Source: Haloferacaceae archaeon (lineage in GTDB: Archaea > Halobacteriota > Halobacteria > Halobacteriales > Haloferacaceae). From it: a stretch of DNA of 15,611 nt. Every line of letters starts with the position of its first letter. The stretch's first letter is position 1. Location: assembly GCA_028274825.1 (NCBI GenBank), contig JAQCMZ010000491.1, positions 1-15,611 on the forward strand, written 5' to 3'. The position numbers and the translations under genes are program-made. This document shows, one piece after another, positions 6,916 to 14,648 of this stretch. The notes under the pieces were generated by a model that ran no database searches, was not told the DNA's origin, and worked only from the letters and a program-made list of their open reading frames with translations.

Positions 6916-7412
6916 TCAGTCGCCGATCGCACGGTATTGACTGCCATGGTGAAACGTTACCAGTGATTACGGCGCTACCACACCGAAATCCCACTTCTAA
7001 CCGGTGGAATGACCCGTCCTGATGTATCACGTCCCCCGCTCACAGCGCGCCTAGAATTCGACTGAGTGGCTTGTGCAATCGCTGGCAATGTATCGGCGAT
7101 ATGCTGCCATCGAGACCGGGCTCGAATTAACGGTGGATACGGGTGACTGCCTTCTCTTCTCCTACACTCATACACCACCGTGACCAACTCACCAGCAGGC
7201 GGATTGTCACCACGCCATCCCTTTTTCGCCGCTACAATCGGAATGTCTGGCTGTGGTCCGGCCCGCCACTCACGGCACTGGCCGCCAATGAGCCCTGTCA
7301 GTGTGATCAAGAAGAATAATACCCAGCGGATACCCGCGACTTCACATGCTGGGGAGGGCCGAACGTTCCTCAGCAAACCCCTCGCGTATACAGCCAGAGC
7401 CCTCGATTGTCT

Positions 7413-7450
7413 GGATTCCTCATGGGGGAATCCCGCGGTTTCGCTGTGGG
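7413..7450 (+). mobile_element. Possible decayed element end with hairpin
   Basis: GGATTCC (7413-7419) and GGAATCC (7427-7433) form a perfect 7-bp stem with a 7-nt loop, followed by CGCGGTTTCGCTGTGGG and TGGA. The GGGGGAATCCCGCGG layout resembles, in degraded form, the right end of haloarchaeal IS1341-type elements. There is no readable transposase upstream. Confidence 0.3.
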
Positions 7451-7579
7451 TGGACCTCGACAGGGCTCGTCTCCTGTTTCAGTGAGAAGAGGAGTCCGAT
7501 TTCTTCGCTCCATCAGCAGTCTCCACTCGCAAACAGAAGAATCCAGGCCGGGTTGCCACACTGGTCCAGTTATCGCGTC

Positions 7580-7771
7580 TCAGCGCGACGGTCGTTCGTC
7601 ATCCCAGTCGTCACAGCAGTCTTGTCCACAGAAGTTCCTGTGGTGGGCTTGTCCGTCCTCGACCCACGCGACTGTGACCCGGTCGACACCGATAGCTGGG
7701 TCACTGCAGATATCACACTCTGGTGCCGCCTTGGGATCTACTTCACCTATATCAGATGTCGGATCGTTCAT
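7580..7771 (-). CDS. Small CxxC zinc-finger protein
   Basis: This 63-residue acidic protein has CDIC (19-22) and, after a short beta-like segment (DRVTVAWVEDG), HHRNFCGQDCCDDW with Cys48, Cys52 and Cys53. Two Cys near each end make a zinc-ribbon or treble-clef knuckle likely. Similar small CxxC proteins (which I associate with DUF7576) are widespread in haloarchaea and mostly uncharacterised. The start ATG at 7771 gives a complete protein with acidic ends. It is the only believable gene between SBDS and dnaJ. I see no strong TATA box, though a GTGGTATC patch lies about 28 bp upstream. The function is unknown; binding nucleic acid or a partner protein is a guess. Confidence 0.75.
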   Translation of the reverse strand: MNDPTSDIGEVDPKAAPECDICSDPAIGVDRVTVAWVEDGQAHHRNFCGQDCCDDWDDERPSR

Positions 7772-8712
7772 ACCTGATTAACTGCACGATACCACTTGAA
7801 GCCGCCGACATGCCTGATACGATCGCACAAATCTCACCTTAGACAAACGCCGTCTCAATTTGCCACCGACTCTGGCGGAGTCTGAAATCGCATCAAGTAA
7901 TCTCGCTCCAATCGAACTCAACACTACCACACACGAAGAACTGAAAATACCTGCGGGCTTGGCAATTTCTAGAAGCCTGGGTACCCTGGGTAGCAGAGAC
8001 AAGAATCATACGTTCTTCGGCTGCCCACTCATCTCAGTTCATCAAGATGGTTTGTTGATCACCACACCCGCAGGATGAATCCGACAATCCTCATTGCTAT
8101 TCACCTTCGACACAACAATTTGAGTTTTCACGTGTCATATGCAGCTGTAACGAATCCGAGTAAATAGGAAGACAAGGTCGGAACGGGGCGGATGCTAAAC
8201 GATCTTGGGGGGTGACCAGCCCGCCCTCGATAACGAGGCAATGTCCGAAACGCCAATACGGTGACCGCGAATTCTCGAAGGGGTGCAGATCTGAAACTCT
8301 CGCCGCTCGGGATTTCTTCGTGCTTACCGAACCGTCCCGGAGTCATGAGGTTTGAGAATCGTCGATTCTCGTCATCACGGAAATCACAAATATCCGAACA
8401 ATCCCGAGGTGATTGGTCTGCTCCGCCTGTAAATAAGAGACATTCTGGAGAGAGTGAATCCCCGACTAAGCTGTCGGTGTGCCTGAGGAATCATCTGCTC
8501 TCTCTACAGGCGGAACAGGCCGAGTGTGAGGGGTCGGACGGAAATCGAAGAAGAGTGATGACGAGAATCGGCGATTCTCGAAGGATGCCCCCGAGGTACT
8601 TCACTTCCAAAACACACCTGAACGACTACACGCGGAGGAAGATATCAACGAGCAACGTTCACTCGTGGAGCGGTCGTTTCAAGTGGCTCACTGGCATAGT
8701 AGTGTATAACTG
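7772..8712. other. Gene-free stretch upstream of dnaJ
   Basis: I see no supportable protein gene in these 941 bp. The 8261-8713 frame is Arg/Ser-rich, runs through the fold-back element and has no motif. Notable structure: a small CCTCG-ATAA-CGAGG hairpin near 8224-8237, and the concentric fold-back element at 8354-8579. A near-repeat of GCGAATTCTCGAAGG (8269-8283) recurs, minus one base, at 8571-8584 across the right end of that element. The dnaJ promoter must lie in the last part, but no canonical TATA box is evident at about 25 bp from the start codon. Confidence 0.6.
8354..8579. repeat. 226-bp concentric fold-back element (MITE-like or structured RNA)
   Basis: Three inverted repeats are nested almost on one centre. 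The outer arms, 8354-8378 and 8555-8579, match at 24 of 25 positions. Each arm is itself a palindrome (GAGAATCG, one base, CGATTCTC) plus GTCATCAC or its complement. The middle arms, TCCGCCTGTA (8422-8431) and TACAGGCGGA (8505-8514), are perfect over 10 bp. The inner hairpin is CCGAC-TAAGCT-GTCGG (8462-8477). Their centres are at about 8466.5, 8468 and 8469.5. No open frame explains it. Palindromic terminal repeats suggest a small non-autonomous element; concentric folding also suits a structured RNA. It ends 133 bp before dnaJ. Confidence 0.8.
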
Positions 8713-9879
8713 ATGAGCGAGGACTTCTATGAGGCGCTCGGGGTTTCACGGGACGCCAGCGAAGATGAAATCGAACGGGCCTACCGCGAGAAGGCAACCG
8801 AGTACCACCCTGACGTGAGCGATGATCCAAACGCCGAGGAGAAATTCAAAAAAATCCAAAAGGCAAAGCAGATTCTCACTGATGACGAGAAGCGGCAGAT
8901 GTACGATCAGATGGGTCACGACCGGTTTGAGCAGGCCGAAAAACGCGGAGCAACCGATTCCGGTGGGGGCCGAGGCGGCGCTGGCGGCCCGTTCGGCGGT
9001 GGTGGCGGCGGATTTGAAGATATCTTCGAGCAGTTCTTCAGCGGTGGTGGCGGCGGGAGCTCGTTCGGTGGTGGTGGCGGCCGTCAGGGTGACCGTCCGC
9101 GCCAGGGACGTGATCTGCGGACTGACCTGACAATCGATCTGGAGGAAGCTTTCGATGGGATTACCAAACAGGTGAGCATAAGACGCCCGGAGCGATGTGG
9201 CACCTGCGGCGGATCAGGTCATCCTCCAGATGCTGACGCCCGGTCGTGTCCGCAGTGTAACGGACGGGGGCAGGTGACGCAGGTTCAGCAGACTGCACTC
9301 GGTCGAGTCCAACAACGATCCACATGTCCGCGATGCGAGGGAGAAGGCGAACTGTTCAGCGAGAAGTGTTCTGGCTGCGGCGGCGAGGGAATCACCCGTG
9401 AGAGCGCCACGCTCAGTGTGGATATTCCTGCCGGAATCCAGTCAGGCCAGACCCTTCGAATGGAGCGTGAGGGTGCTCCTGGCGAGAACCGCGGCCCCAA
9501 GGGGGATCTCCTGATCGAGGTCAACGTCAACTCCGCCGACCGGTTGGAGCGTGACGGTGCTGACCTCCGCACCCGGAAGGCAGTCTCGTTCCCGCAGGCA
9601 GTGTTCGGCGATTCTATCCAGGTGGACGGCGTTGACGGGACAGTCCAGATGGATCTCCCGACTGGAACCCAGAGTGGCGAGACGTTTCGATTGCAGGCCA
9701 AAGGCATGCCGCAACTCCGCGGCCGCGGCCGAGGTGACCTGTACGTGCAAATTCAGGTCGTTGTCCCGGAATCGCTGAGCAGCGAACAACGGGAAGCACT
9801 CCAAGAGTTCGCAAAGGCAGGCGGCGAGGAGATCGACATCGATCAGGGATTTTTTGAGAAACTGAAGTCCTCGCTGTAG
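8713..9879 (+). CDS. dnaJ: Chaperone protein DnaJ (Hsp40)
   Basis: DnaJ is the co-chaperone that delivers unfolded clients to DnaK and stimulates its ATPase. The 388 residues form a full type I DnaJ: a J domain (1-70) with HPD at 32-34, a Gly/Phe-rich linker (about 82-125) made of runs of Gly with FGG repeats, a zinc domain with four CxxCxGxG motifs (CGTCGGSG 162-169, CPQCNGRG 179-186, CPRCEGEG 205-212, CSGCGGEG 219-226), then the two beta-sandwich client-binding domains (about 230-350) and a C-terminal dimerisation segment. All eight zinc Cys are present. The ATG at 8713 matches the family start (MSEDFYEALGV). dnaK and grpE, its usual partners and often its neighbours, are not beside it in this window. 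No clear TATA box or heat-shock element is visible immediately upstream; a structured fold-back element ends 133 bp before the gene. Confidence 0.96.
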   Translation: MSEDFYEALGVSRDASEDEIERAYREKATEYHPDVSDDPNAEEKFKKIQKAKQILTDDEKRQMYDQMGHDRFEQAEKRGATDSGGGRGGAGGPFGGGGGGFEDIFEQFFSGGGGGSSFGGGGGRQGDRPRQGRDLRTDLTIDLEEAFDGITKQVSIRRPERCGTCGGSGHPPDADARSCPQCNGRGQVTQVQQTALGRVQQRSTCPRCEGEGELFSEKCSGCGGEGITRESATLSVDIPAGIQSGQTLRMEREGAPGENRGPKGDLLIEVNVNSADRLERDGADLRTRKAVSFPQAVFGDSIQVDGVDGTVQMDLPTGTQSGETFRLQAKGMPQLRGRGRGDLYVQIQVVVPESLSSEQREALQEFAKAGGEEIDIDQGFFEKLKSSL

Positions 9880-10128
9880 CCGGTCTCGACACCCTCGCTA
9901 ACTCTCATACCGATCTGTCTGGCGTCCACTATTATAGCCTGGATTGTGGTCACGCCTCGAGACACTCGGGTGATTCTGTCGCACAGGCGTCTCGATAGCT
10001 GCGAAATACTCAGTCGTGTCTCGATGCACCGCGCCGATTGTTTGAGACATCGACGTTTCTGTGCTTTCCGGCCGTAAGCGACAGTTCACAAACAAATATG
10101 CTTTGCCCATGGCCGTTGAAACTCTGTC

Positions 10129-10902
10129 ATGGAAATCGTGAATGACATCCTCGCACGAGACCGGCGTGGGGATTCGGTGGCACTGGTGACGCCGTCGGGA
10201 CGAGAGCGCTCCTATCGGGAACTCCTCACGAATGCATGGAAGGCAGCGAATGTTCTCCGACATCTGGGGGTTCACCAGCAGACGACGGTATCGGTCACCC
10301 CGCGAAAACAGCTTCACCCACTGCTGGCGTTTTTGGGTGCAGCACAACTCGGGGCGGTCACGAGATTCACTCATCCACACAGTCTCGCCGACCGACCGAG
10401 AGCCGCTGTAGTTCCCGTAGAAGAACTCACCGACTTCGAGATTGACGCTGAGACGAAACTCACCTGTTATAACGGCGCAGCCGAATCCCCTGAGATTGTC
10501 CACTGGGAAGAGGAACTGTGGAGTGAAAATCCCGCACAGGCACCCGCGACTCACGGGGCGGAGACGCCAGTCATCGGCAGTGAGTCTGCTGTCTACACAC
10601 ACCTCGATATCATCGATGCTGGCCGGGCAATCACGTCTGAACACGAGTTCGGGACGAACACAACGGTGGCCGTTCACGGGTCGCTGGCTGACCCGCGGAT
10701 TGTTGTTGGCGGAATCGTGGCACCGCTACTCAGTGGCGGGACAATCCTATTTCCATCTGCTGATCTCGAGAGTGAGCCGACCCCGGGAGATATCGCGATG
10801 ATCGACGACGGCGGGGCCGCTGAGACGTCTGTGTCAGAAGCCTCATGCGCAGTTTCCTACCCGGACCCGCGATCTATTACTGCCTCACAAATACCGCTGT
10901 GA
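10129..10902 (+). CDS. Short ANL-superfamily (acyl-CoA synthetase-like) protein, catalytic motifs absent
   Basis: This 257-residue acidic protein resembles the N-terminal part of AMP-forming acyl-CoA synthetases. GRERSYRELLTNAWKAANVL (24-43) and the LAFLGAAQLGAVTRF strand-helix (66-80) match the first subdomain. VYTHLDIIDAGRAI (155-168) followed by TTVAVHGSLADPRIVVGG and APLLSGGTILFPS (198-210) looks like a second subdomain. The Ser/Thr/Gly-rich P-loop (YSSGTTGTPKG in the neighbouring Acs) is missing, and so is the whole C-terminal lid with the catalytic Lys. It is unlikely to make acyl-adenylates by the usual mechanism. I recall similar short proteins in other haloarchaea, so this is more likely a conserved reduced family than a fresh pseudogene. 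The frame is intact. An AAATATGC patch at 10095-10102 is a plausible TATA box for a leaderless start. It converges on the full-length acs-like gene 348 bp away. The function is unknown. Confidence 0.75.
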   Translation: MEIVNDILARDRRGDSVALVTPSGRERSYRELLTNAWKAANVLRHLGVHQQTTVSVTPRKQLHPLLAFLGAAQLGAVTRFTHPHSLADRPRAAVVPVEELTDFEIDAETKLTCYNGAAESPEIVHWEEELWSENPAQAPATHGAETPVIGSESAVYTHLDIIDAGRAITSEHEFGTNTTVAVHGSLADPRIVVGGIVAPLLSGGTILFPSADLESEPTPGDIAMIDDGGAAETSVSEASCAVSYPDPRSITASQIPL

Positions 10903-11250
10903 CGGCCCAGCATTTGTTTGCTTCCTTGTTCGATTTAGCTGTGTTCGGACGGCTCCTCTGAGAAACGGTGACCAGGACAAGGCAAGGTCATCTCAACGAT
11001 CCCACCACCCGTCGGTAGTGAACGCTGCATCCGTCTGATGCTCCGATGAGAATCCCAAAAACACTGTCGCGGCTGTCGGAGCTGTCGATCTGCCGGGTGT
11101 CGAGACTGATCGAACCGGGTAACTGGGCCTCATCCGGATTCGCTGATCTGCGAGAACGGCGTTCACTCGGTTCTATTGGCTCAATCAAAGACGAACAATA
11201 AACGCCGTGTTAGCGTGGGCAGACAGTCTGACATTCAGGGTTACTGACGG
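10903..11250. other. Gene-free convergent intergenic stretch
   Basis: This 348-bp region lies between the ends of the short ANL gene and the acs-like gene. A T-rich tract at about 10912-10938 follows the first stop codon, and another (minus strand, about 11187-11204) lies some 50 bp beyond the acs stop. Either may terminate transcription, as archaeal terminators are mainly T-rich. A 66-codon minus-strand frame (10988-11188) would need a TTG start and has no recognised motif, so I leave it uncalled. Confidence 0.5.
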
Positions 11251-13284
11251 CTATCTCGCGCTCCGAATCGCAGCTAAAGCGTCTGGATTTTCCATCGAAG
11301 ATAGATCTCCAGGGTCTTCACCGCGGTGTGTCGCAGTGACAGCACGGCGAATAATCTTGCCACTTTGTGTTCGGGGGAGATCAGCAGCAAAGAGGATCTC
11401 CCGCGGTTTGAACGGTTTCCCGTGTTCTTCTCCGACGAGTCGCCCCAATTCAGCGCGGAGTGTCTCGGACGGCTCTACGTCTGGCTCTGGAATCACATAA
11501 CAAACGACCGCCGTGCCGGTGGTGTCATCCGGCACGCCAACAGCCGCAGCCTGATTGACGGCGTCGTGATCGATAAGTACCCCTTCGATTTCGGCAGGCC
11601 CCACCTTCCGGCCTGCAACGTTGAGTGCGTCATCAGCCCGACCGTGGAGAAACCAAAACCCATCGTCGTCTTTCTGTGCCCAATCGCCGTGGTCCCACGC
11701 CTCCTCGTATGTGCTCCAGTACTCGTCGAGATAGCGTTCGTCTCCAGACCAGAGACTCTTTGTCATTGACGGACACGAGTCGTGAGCGACTAGATAACCC
11801 CGTTCGTTAGCTGTGACGACAGAGTCGCCCTCTCTGTCGAGGATATCGACGTTCATCCCCAATCCTGGCCCCCCGACCGTGCAGGGCTTCAACGGCTGGT
11901 TTGGCATCGGCATCAGGAAACACCCCATGATCTCCGTTCCACCGGTAATGTTGATAATTGGTGTTTCACCGGTGCCGACGGTATCATAAAACCACTGCCA
12001 TGACTCGGGATCCCACGGCTCTCCCGTCGATCCGAGTATTCGGAGCGAGGAAAAATCGTGTCCGTCGGCCCAGTGGTCTCCGTGTTTCCGTAGCGCACGG
12101 ATCGCCGTCGGTGAGATGCCAAAGACGGTCAGATTGTGGCGGTCGATCATCTTCCAGAGCCGGTCCGGTTCGGGATGGTCTGGAGCCCCCTCGTACATGA
12201 AGATTGTCCCGGCAAAAACGTGATTTCCGATCAGCGTCCACGGTCCCATCATCCACCCGATATCCGATAGCCAGAAAAAGCGATCTTCATCCTTCTGGTC
12301 GAACCCAAAGTGAATTTCTTTTGCTGCCTGTACGACGGCACCAGCGTGTGTGTGAACGATTCCTTTCGGCGTGCCGGTCGTCCCGGACGAGTACAACAGC
12401 ATCGATTCTGCGTCTGATGGCAGCGACCGTGATTCGTAACTGGTCGATCGAGACTTCACTGCCTGTCTCCACCCGACATCACGACTGCCGTCCCAGGCGA
12501 CTCCCGAACTAGTCGTGTCCGGTGGGTTGTCGCCGTCCGACTCGGGAACGGCCCCGAGTCGGTCGTACACGACTGTCGTTTGCACGGATCCCGCCTGAGC
12601 AATCGCTTCATCAGCAGCCCCTTTCAACCAGACTTCGTCACCGCGCCGATAGTAGCCGTCAGCGGTGAACAGCACTGACGCGCCGGCGTCTGCGAGCCGC
12701 GTGGCCGTTGCTTCTGTCCCGAATCCAGAGAAAATCGGCACCACAATCGCACCCGTCTTGAAACAGCCATACAGGAGTGAGATAACCTCGGGAACCATCG
12801 GCATGTACAGCGCAACTGGGTCACCGACACCAACCCCCTCTGCCTCCAGAAAGTTCGCAACCTGGTTCGCCTCCCGGTGAAGTTGCGCGAACGAAATCTT
12901 GCTGACGGTGCCGTCTTCACCCTCCCAGATGCAGGCCGTCTTCTCTCGTGTCGGATTTCCAGGTGCCGCGTGTCGGTCGACAGCGTTGTGAGCAATGTTG
13001 AGTTTGCCGCCGGGATACCACTCAGAAAACTGCGGGCCATCAGTGTCGTTCCGGACCCGATTGTACGGTTCGTCGAATTCGATATCGAGCCAGTCGACGA
13101 TGTCGTCCCAGAACCAGTCGACACCGGAGTTCGAGTCGTCGGTGGCTTCTCGGCACGTTCGCTCGATCAACTCATCGTAGTCGTCGATACCCCGGGCGTT
13201 CATGTACTGCTGAACATTCGTCTTGGCGACGAATTCTGGATCCGGGTTGTGGACTACCTCATCGGTCCCCTGAAGCGGTTCCAT
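11251..13284 (-). CDS. acs: Acetyl-CoA synthetase-like AMP-forming acyl-CoA ligase
   Basis: This 677-residue enzyme activates acetate or a similar short carboxylate with ATP and CoA. It has the Acs-type N-terminal region (about 20-105, with YMNARGID and WYPGGKLNIAHNAVDRH), then the AMP-binding core: YSSGTTGTPKG (298-308, the P-loop), FFWLSDIGWMMGPW (336-349), GSTGEPW (418-424), ITGGTE (446-451), and VGGPGLGMNVDIL (470-482). The C-terminal lid carries GDW (533-535), HGRADDALNVAGRKVG (547-562) and PRTQSGKIIRR (637-647), whose Lys643 is the catalytic Lys. All catalytic motifs are intact. Length is normal for Acs. The exact acid is not readable: the DIGWMMGPW type differs from E. coli Acs, so propionate or another short acid is possible. 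The ATG at 13284 is fixed by a TATA box 25-32 bp upstream, giving a leaderless mRNA. It converges on a short ANL-like protein. Confidence 0.9.
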   Translation of the reverse strand: MEPLQGTDEVVHNPDPEFVAKTNVQQYMNARGIDDYDELIERTCREATDDSNSGVDWFWDDIVDWLDIEFDEPYNRVRNDTDGPQFSEWYPGGKLNIAHNAVDRHAAPGNPTREKTACIWEGEDGTVSKISFAQLHREANQVANFLEAEGVGVGDPVALYMPMVPEVISLLYGCFKTGAIVVPIFSGFGTEATATRLADAGASVLFTADGYYRRGDEVWLKGAADEAIAQAGSVQTTVVYDRLGAVPESDGDNPPDTTSSGVAWDGSRDVGWRQAVKSRSTSYESRSLPSDAESMLLYSSGTTGTPKGIVHTHAGAVVQAAKEIHFGFDQKDEDRFFWLSDIGWMMGPWTLIGNHVFAGTIFMYEGAPDHPEPDRLWKMIDRHNLTVFGISPTAIRALRKHGDHWADGHDFSSLRILGSTGEPWDPESWQWFYDTVGTGETPIINITGGTEIMGCFLMPMPNQPLKPCTVGGPGLGMNVDILDREGDSVVTANERGYLVAHDSCPSMTKSLWSGDERYLDEYWSTYEEAWDHGDWAQKDDDGFWFLHGRADDALNVAGRKVGPAEIEGVLIDHDAVNQAAAVGVPDDTTGTAVVCYVIPEPDVEPSETLRAELGRLVGEEHGKPFKPREILFAADLPRTQSGKIIRRAVTATHRGEDPGDLSSMENPDALAAIRSAR

Positions 13285-13308
13285 GTCGACCTAATTTCAC
13301 TGTCAAAG

Positions 13309-13316
13309 TTATAAAA
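13309..13316 (-). promoter_or_regulatory. TATA box of the acs-like gene (leaderless)
   Basis: Read on the minus strand, TTTTATAA is centred about 28 bp upstream of the ATG at 13284. It is the cleanest TATA box in the window. The spacing predicts transcription starting at or next to the ATG, and no Shine-Dalgarno is present. Confidence 0.7.
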
Positions 13317-13344
13317 CCACACGCAAACCCCCGCAATTCTGCTC

Positions 13345-13385
13345 AGGAGCGCGATTATCGAGCTCCTCCCACTCAGTCATGGGAG
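13345..13385. repeat. Two adjoining hairpins
   Basis: AGGAGC (13345-13350) pairs with GCTCCT (13362-13367), and CTCCCA (13366-13371) pairs with TGGGAG (13380-13385). Two bases are shared, so the two stems compete or stack. They lie upstream of the acs TATA box, outside its transcript. They may be an element end or a regulatory DNA structure. Confidence 0.45.
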
Positions 13386-14063
13386 TCGGCTGTGATGAAT
13401 CCCCGCAGACGATTCTCTGGCTGTCACCGTGTGGGGTCGCTGACGCAGTGGCGGTCTCGAGAAGTGTGGCGTAGTTGGGGATCCGCTCACTGGTGTCCCC
13501 TCCGACAGGAACGTGGTACTGGTCGAAAGAGTGTCCGACACCGTGCGCAGCAGGCTGTCATCGAACTGGCCCCACTCCCCTCTTCGCTGTAGTCGAGGGG
13601 AGTCTGCGGCTGTGGTGCCGACCGCTGCTGGGCGGGTCGTGATGGTGTGAGTGAGACGCACTCGGAGCCGTCGTGAACGTGAGCACGATCCCCTTTGTGC
13701 CCCCGTGTGTCGCGTATCCAGTGTCGAGATTTGGTTGATCGGCAACATGCGGATTCCGTCCGAAAACGACACGGTAGATGTGCCACATCACGTCAGCCTC
13801 ATCCCATCACTGGGGGCGCTTTTGTTTGGATCTTTGTACTGAAGCGACGGCCGGCGAGTTCAGTCGGGGGGACAAACTGGCACGGCCCACAACCTCACCG
13901 CCGATGAGTAGAGTTGCTTCCGCGTGGTCTTTCCGGTCTGTGACTGGGAACCCCACGGCTGTCGTTGCGGGTGGCTGTCAGCGAGCGACAGTCCTGGACC
14001 GAGGCTGGATTTGTCACGATTACTCTAAAAACTGTTTTGACTCCGGGGAGATTATGTGTTAAT

Positions 14064-14648
14064 ATGTACGTCCGCGATGGGAAAGACCGAGATGAGATGT
14101 GGCTACTAAACCACATCGAGTCGATGGGATTAGATGATACTGCGTTCCGTTCGCGGGACTACGTTATTGCGGTCGACGAGGAGACGAACAACCGAGCAGG
14201 GTTCGGACGCACCCGAACTCACGAGGCCGATCCAGACGTGTGTGAACTCACAGGGATCGGTGTGTTAGAGGGGTGGCGTGGCCAGGGTGTCGGCGCTCAC
14301 GTGATTGAACGACTCATCGATCACGCCGGTGACGACGACTTTGATGCGGTATTTTCTCTCACTTCCCAACCAGAGTACCTCCGTCAGTTTGGATTTGAAC
14401 CCGCACCAATCAGCACACTGCCCTCGCGGCTCGATGAGCGGCTTGAACAAAAGCGCTCAACTCACGAGGAAGCTGTCGTTTCACTCGCTGTCAACTTAGA
14501 CTCATTCAGGATGCCGCCTGTTCTTCGCGAGCGGTTTAAGTCGGCTGCTGAGATTGACCCTGAACCGGTGGGTGTTGCCCCAGAAGAGCTAGCTGAAGAA
14601 TTCGGTATCGACCCCGACACAGCGACGTATAAATACGATACCGACTAG
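14064..14648 (+). CDS. GNAT-family N-acetyltransferase
   Basis: This 194-residue protein is a GCN5-related acetyltransferase; the acceptor is unknown. The acetyl-CoA-binding motif A is clear: LTGIGVLEGWRGQGVGAHVIERL (62-84), with R-G-Q-G-V-G at 72-77. Further on, FSLTSQPEYLRQFGFEP (97-113) is motif B, typical of the end of the fold. About 80 residues follow, including an acidic segment (VAPEELAEEFGIDPDT). The reading frame is open upstream to about 13965, but the added 33 residues are not conserved-looking or acidic, and the ATG at 14064 gives a normal start (MYVRDGKDRDEMW). A TGTTTTGA patch at 14033-14040 sits about 28 bp upstream and may be a weak TATA box. It stands alone, upstream of cdd with a 355-bp gap. 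Confidence 0.85.
   Translation: MYVRDGKDRDEMWLLNHIESMGLDDTAFRSRDYVIAVDEETNNRAGFGRTRTHEADPDVCELTGIGVLEGWRGQGVGAHVIERLIDHAGDDDFDAVFSLTSQPEYLRQFGFEPAPISTLPSRLDERLEQKRSTHEEAVVSLAVNLDSFRMPPVLRERFKSAAEIDPEPVGVAPEELAEEFGIDPDTATYKYDTD

Larger units (their letters stand above)
6153..7579. other. Long gene-poor region with element remnants
   Basis: These 1427 bp hold no supportable protein gene. Contents in order: a 12-bp direct repeat at 6301-6312 and 6371-6382; the second copy of the 207-bp inverted repeat (6438-6644); a hairpin patch at 6871-6915 and another at 7413-7450, both like decayed IS200/IS605-IS1341 right ends. The frames on both strands are short, overlapping and rich in Arg, Ser, Pro and His, unlike the acidic real genes around them. 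I interpret the region as a graveyard of small mobile elements. No transposase motif survives that I can read. Confidence 0.6.
13285..14063. other. Gene-free stretch with hairpins, possible element remains
   Basis: I see no supportable gene in these 779 bp. The first 35 bp hold the acs promoter. At 13345-13367 an AGGAGC/GCTCCT stem (11-nt loop) abuts a CTCCCA/TGGGAG stem at 13366-13385; read on the minus strand this follows a GGGGATTC, giving an element-end-like order. At 13946-13980 GGGAACCCCACGG followed by GCGGGTGGCTGTCA again resembles a degraded IS1341-type right end. The overlapping frames on both strands are Arg/Ser/His-rich and motif-free. The region looks like old mobile-element debris. 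Confidence 0.5.

Noticed and set aside
6425..6940. A 171-codon plus-strand frame over the inverted repeat
   Set aside because: It crosses the repeat border and the hairpins, and its composition is unlike the acidic genes nearby. The homologous stretch in copy 1 does not support the same frame as a gene.
6975..7376. A 133-codon minus-strand frame with a short hydrophobic stretch (WVLFFLITLTGLIGG), possible membrane protein
   Set aside because: There is a single hydrophobic run only, then Arg-rich sequence. It lies within element debris, with no promoter, no ribosome-binding site and no family resemblance.
7860..8078. A frame containing ESEIASSNLAP, reminiscent of spurious translations of tRNA genes
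   Set aside because: No cloverleaf could be drawn: there is no acceptor pairing and no TTCGA-type T loop at the right spacing.
8555..8561. GTGATGA as a box C motif of a C/D guide RNA
   Set aside because: No matching box D (CTGA) lies at a suitable distance, and the sequence is fully explained as part of the palindromic arm.
8261..8713. A 150-codon plus-strand frame ending at the dnaJ start
   Set aside because: It runs straight through the fold-back element, is Arg/Ser-rich and lacks any motif. The concentric repeats explain the sequence better.
9898..10677. A 259-codon frame on the minus strand opposite the short ANL gene
   Set aside because: It mirrors most of the plus-strand gene, is rich in Arg, Cys and Ser instead of acidic residues, and has no motif. 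The last 50 codons (ATG at 10050, MSQTIGAVHRDTTEYF) lie outside the mirrored gene and look slightly more protein-like, but the C-terminal half is poor and no family is recognised.
11064..11090. Three tandem 9-mers beginning CTGTCG
   Set aside because: Only the first six bases are shared. It is short and in a gene-free gap, so chance is an adequate explanation.
10988..11188. A 66-codon minus-strand frame between the convergent ANL and acs genes
   Set aside because: It needs a TTG start, lacks a properly spaced promoter and has no recognisable motif. It remains a remote possibility because its wobble-position composition is not very different from that of real genes.
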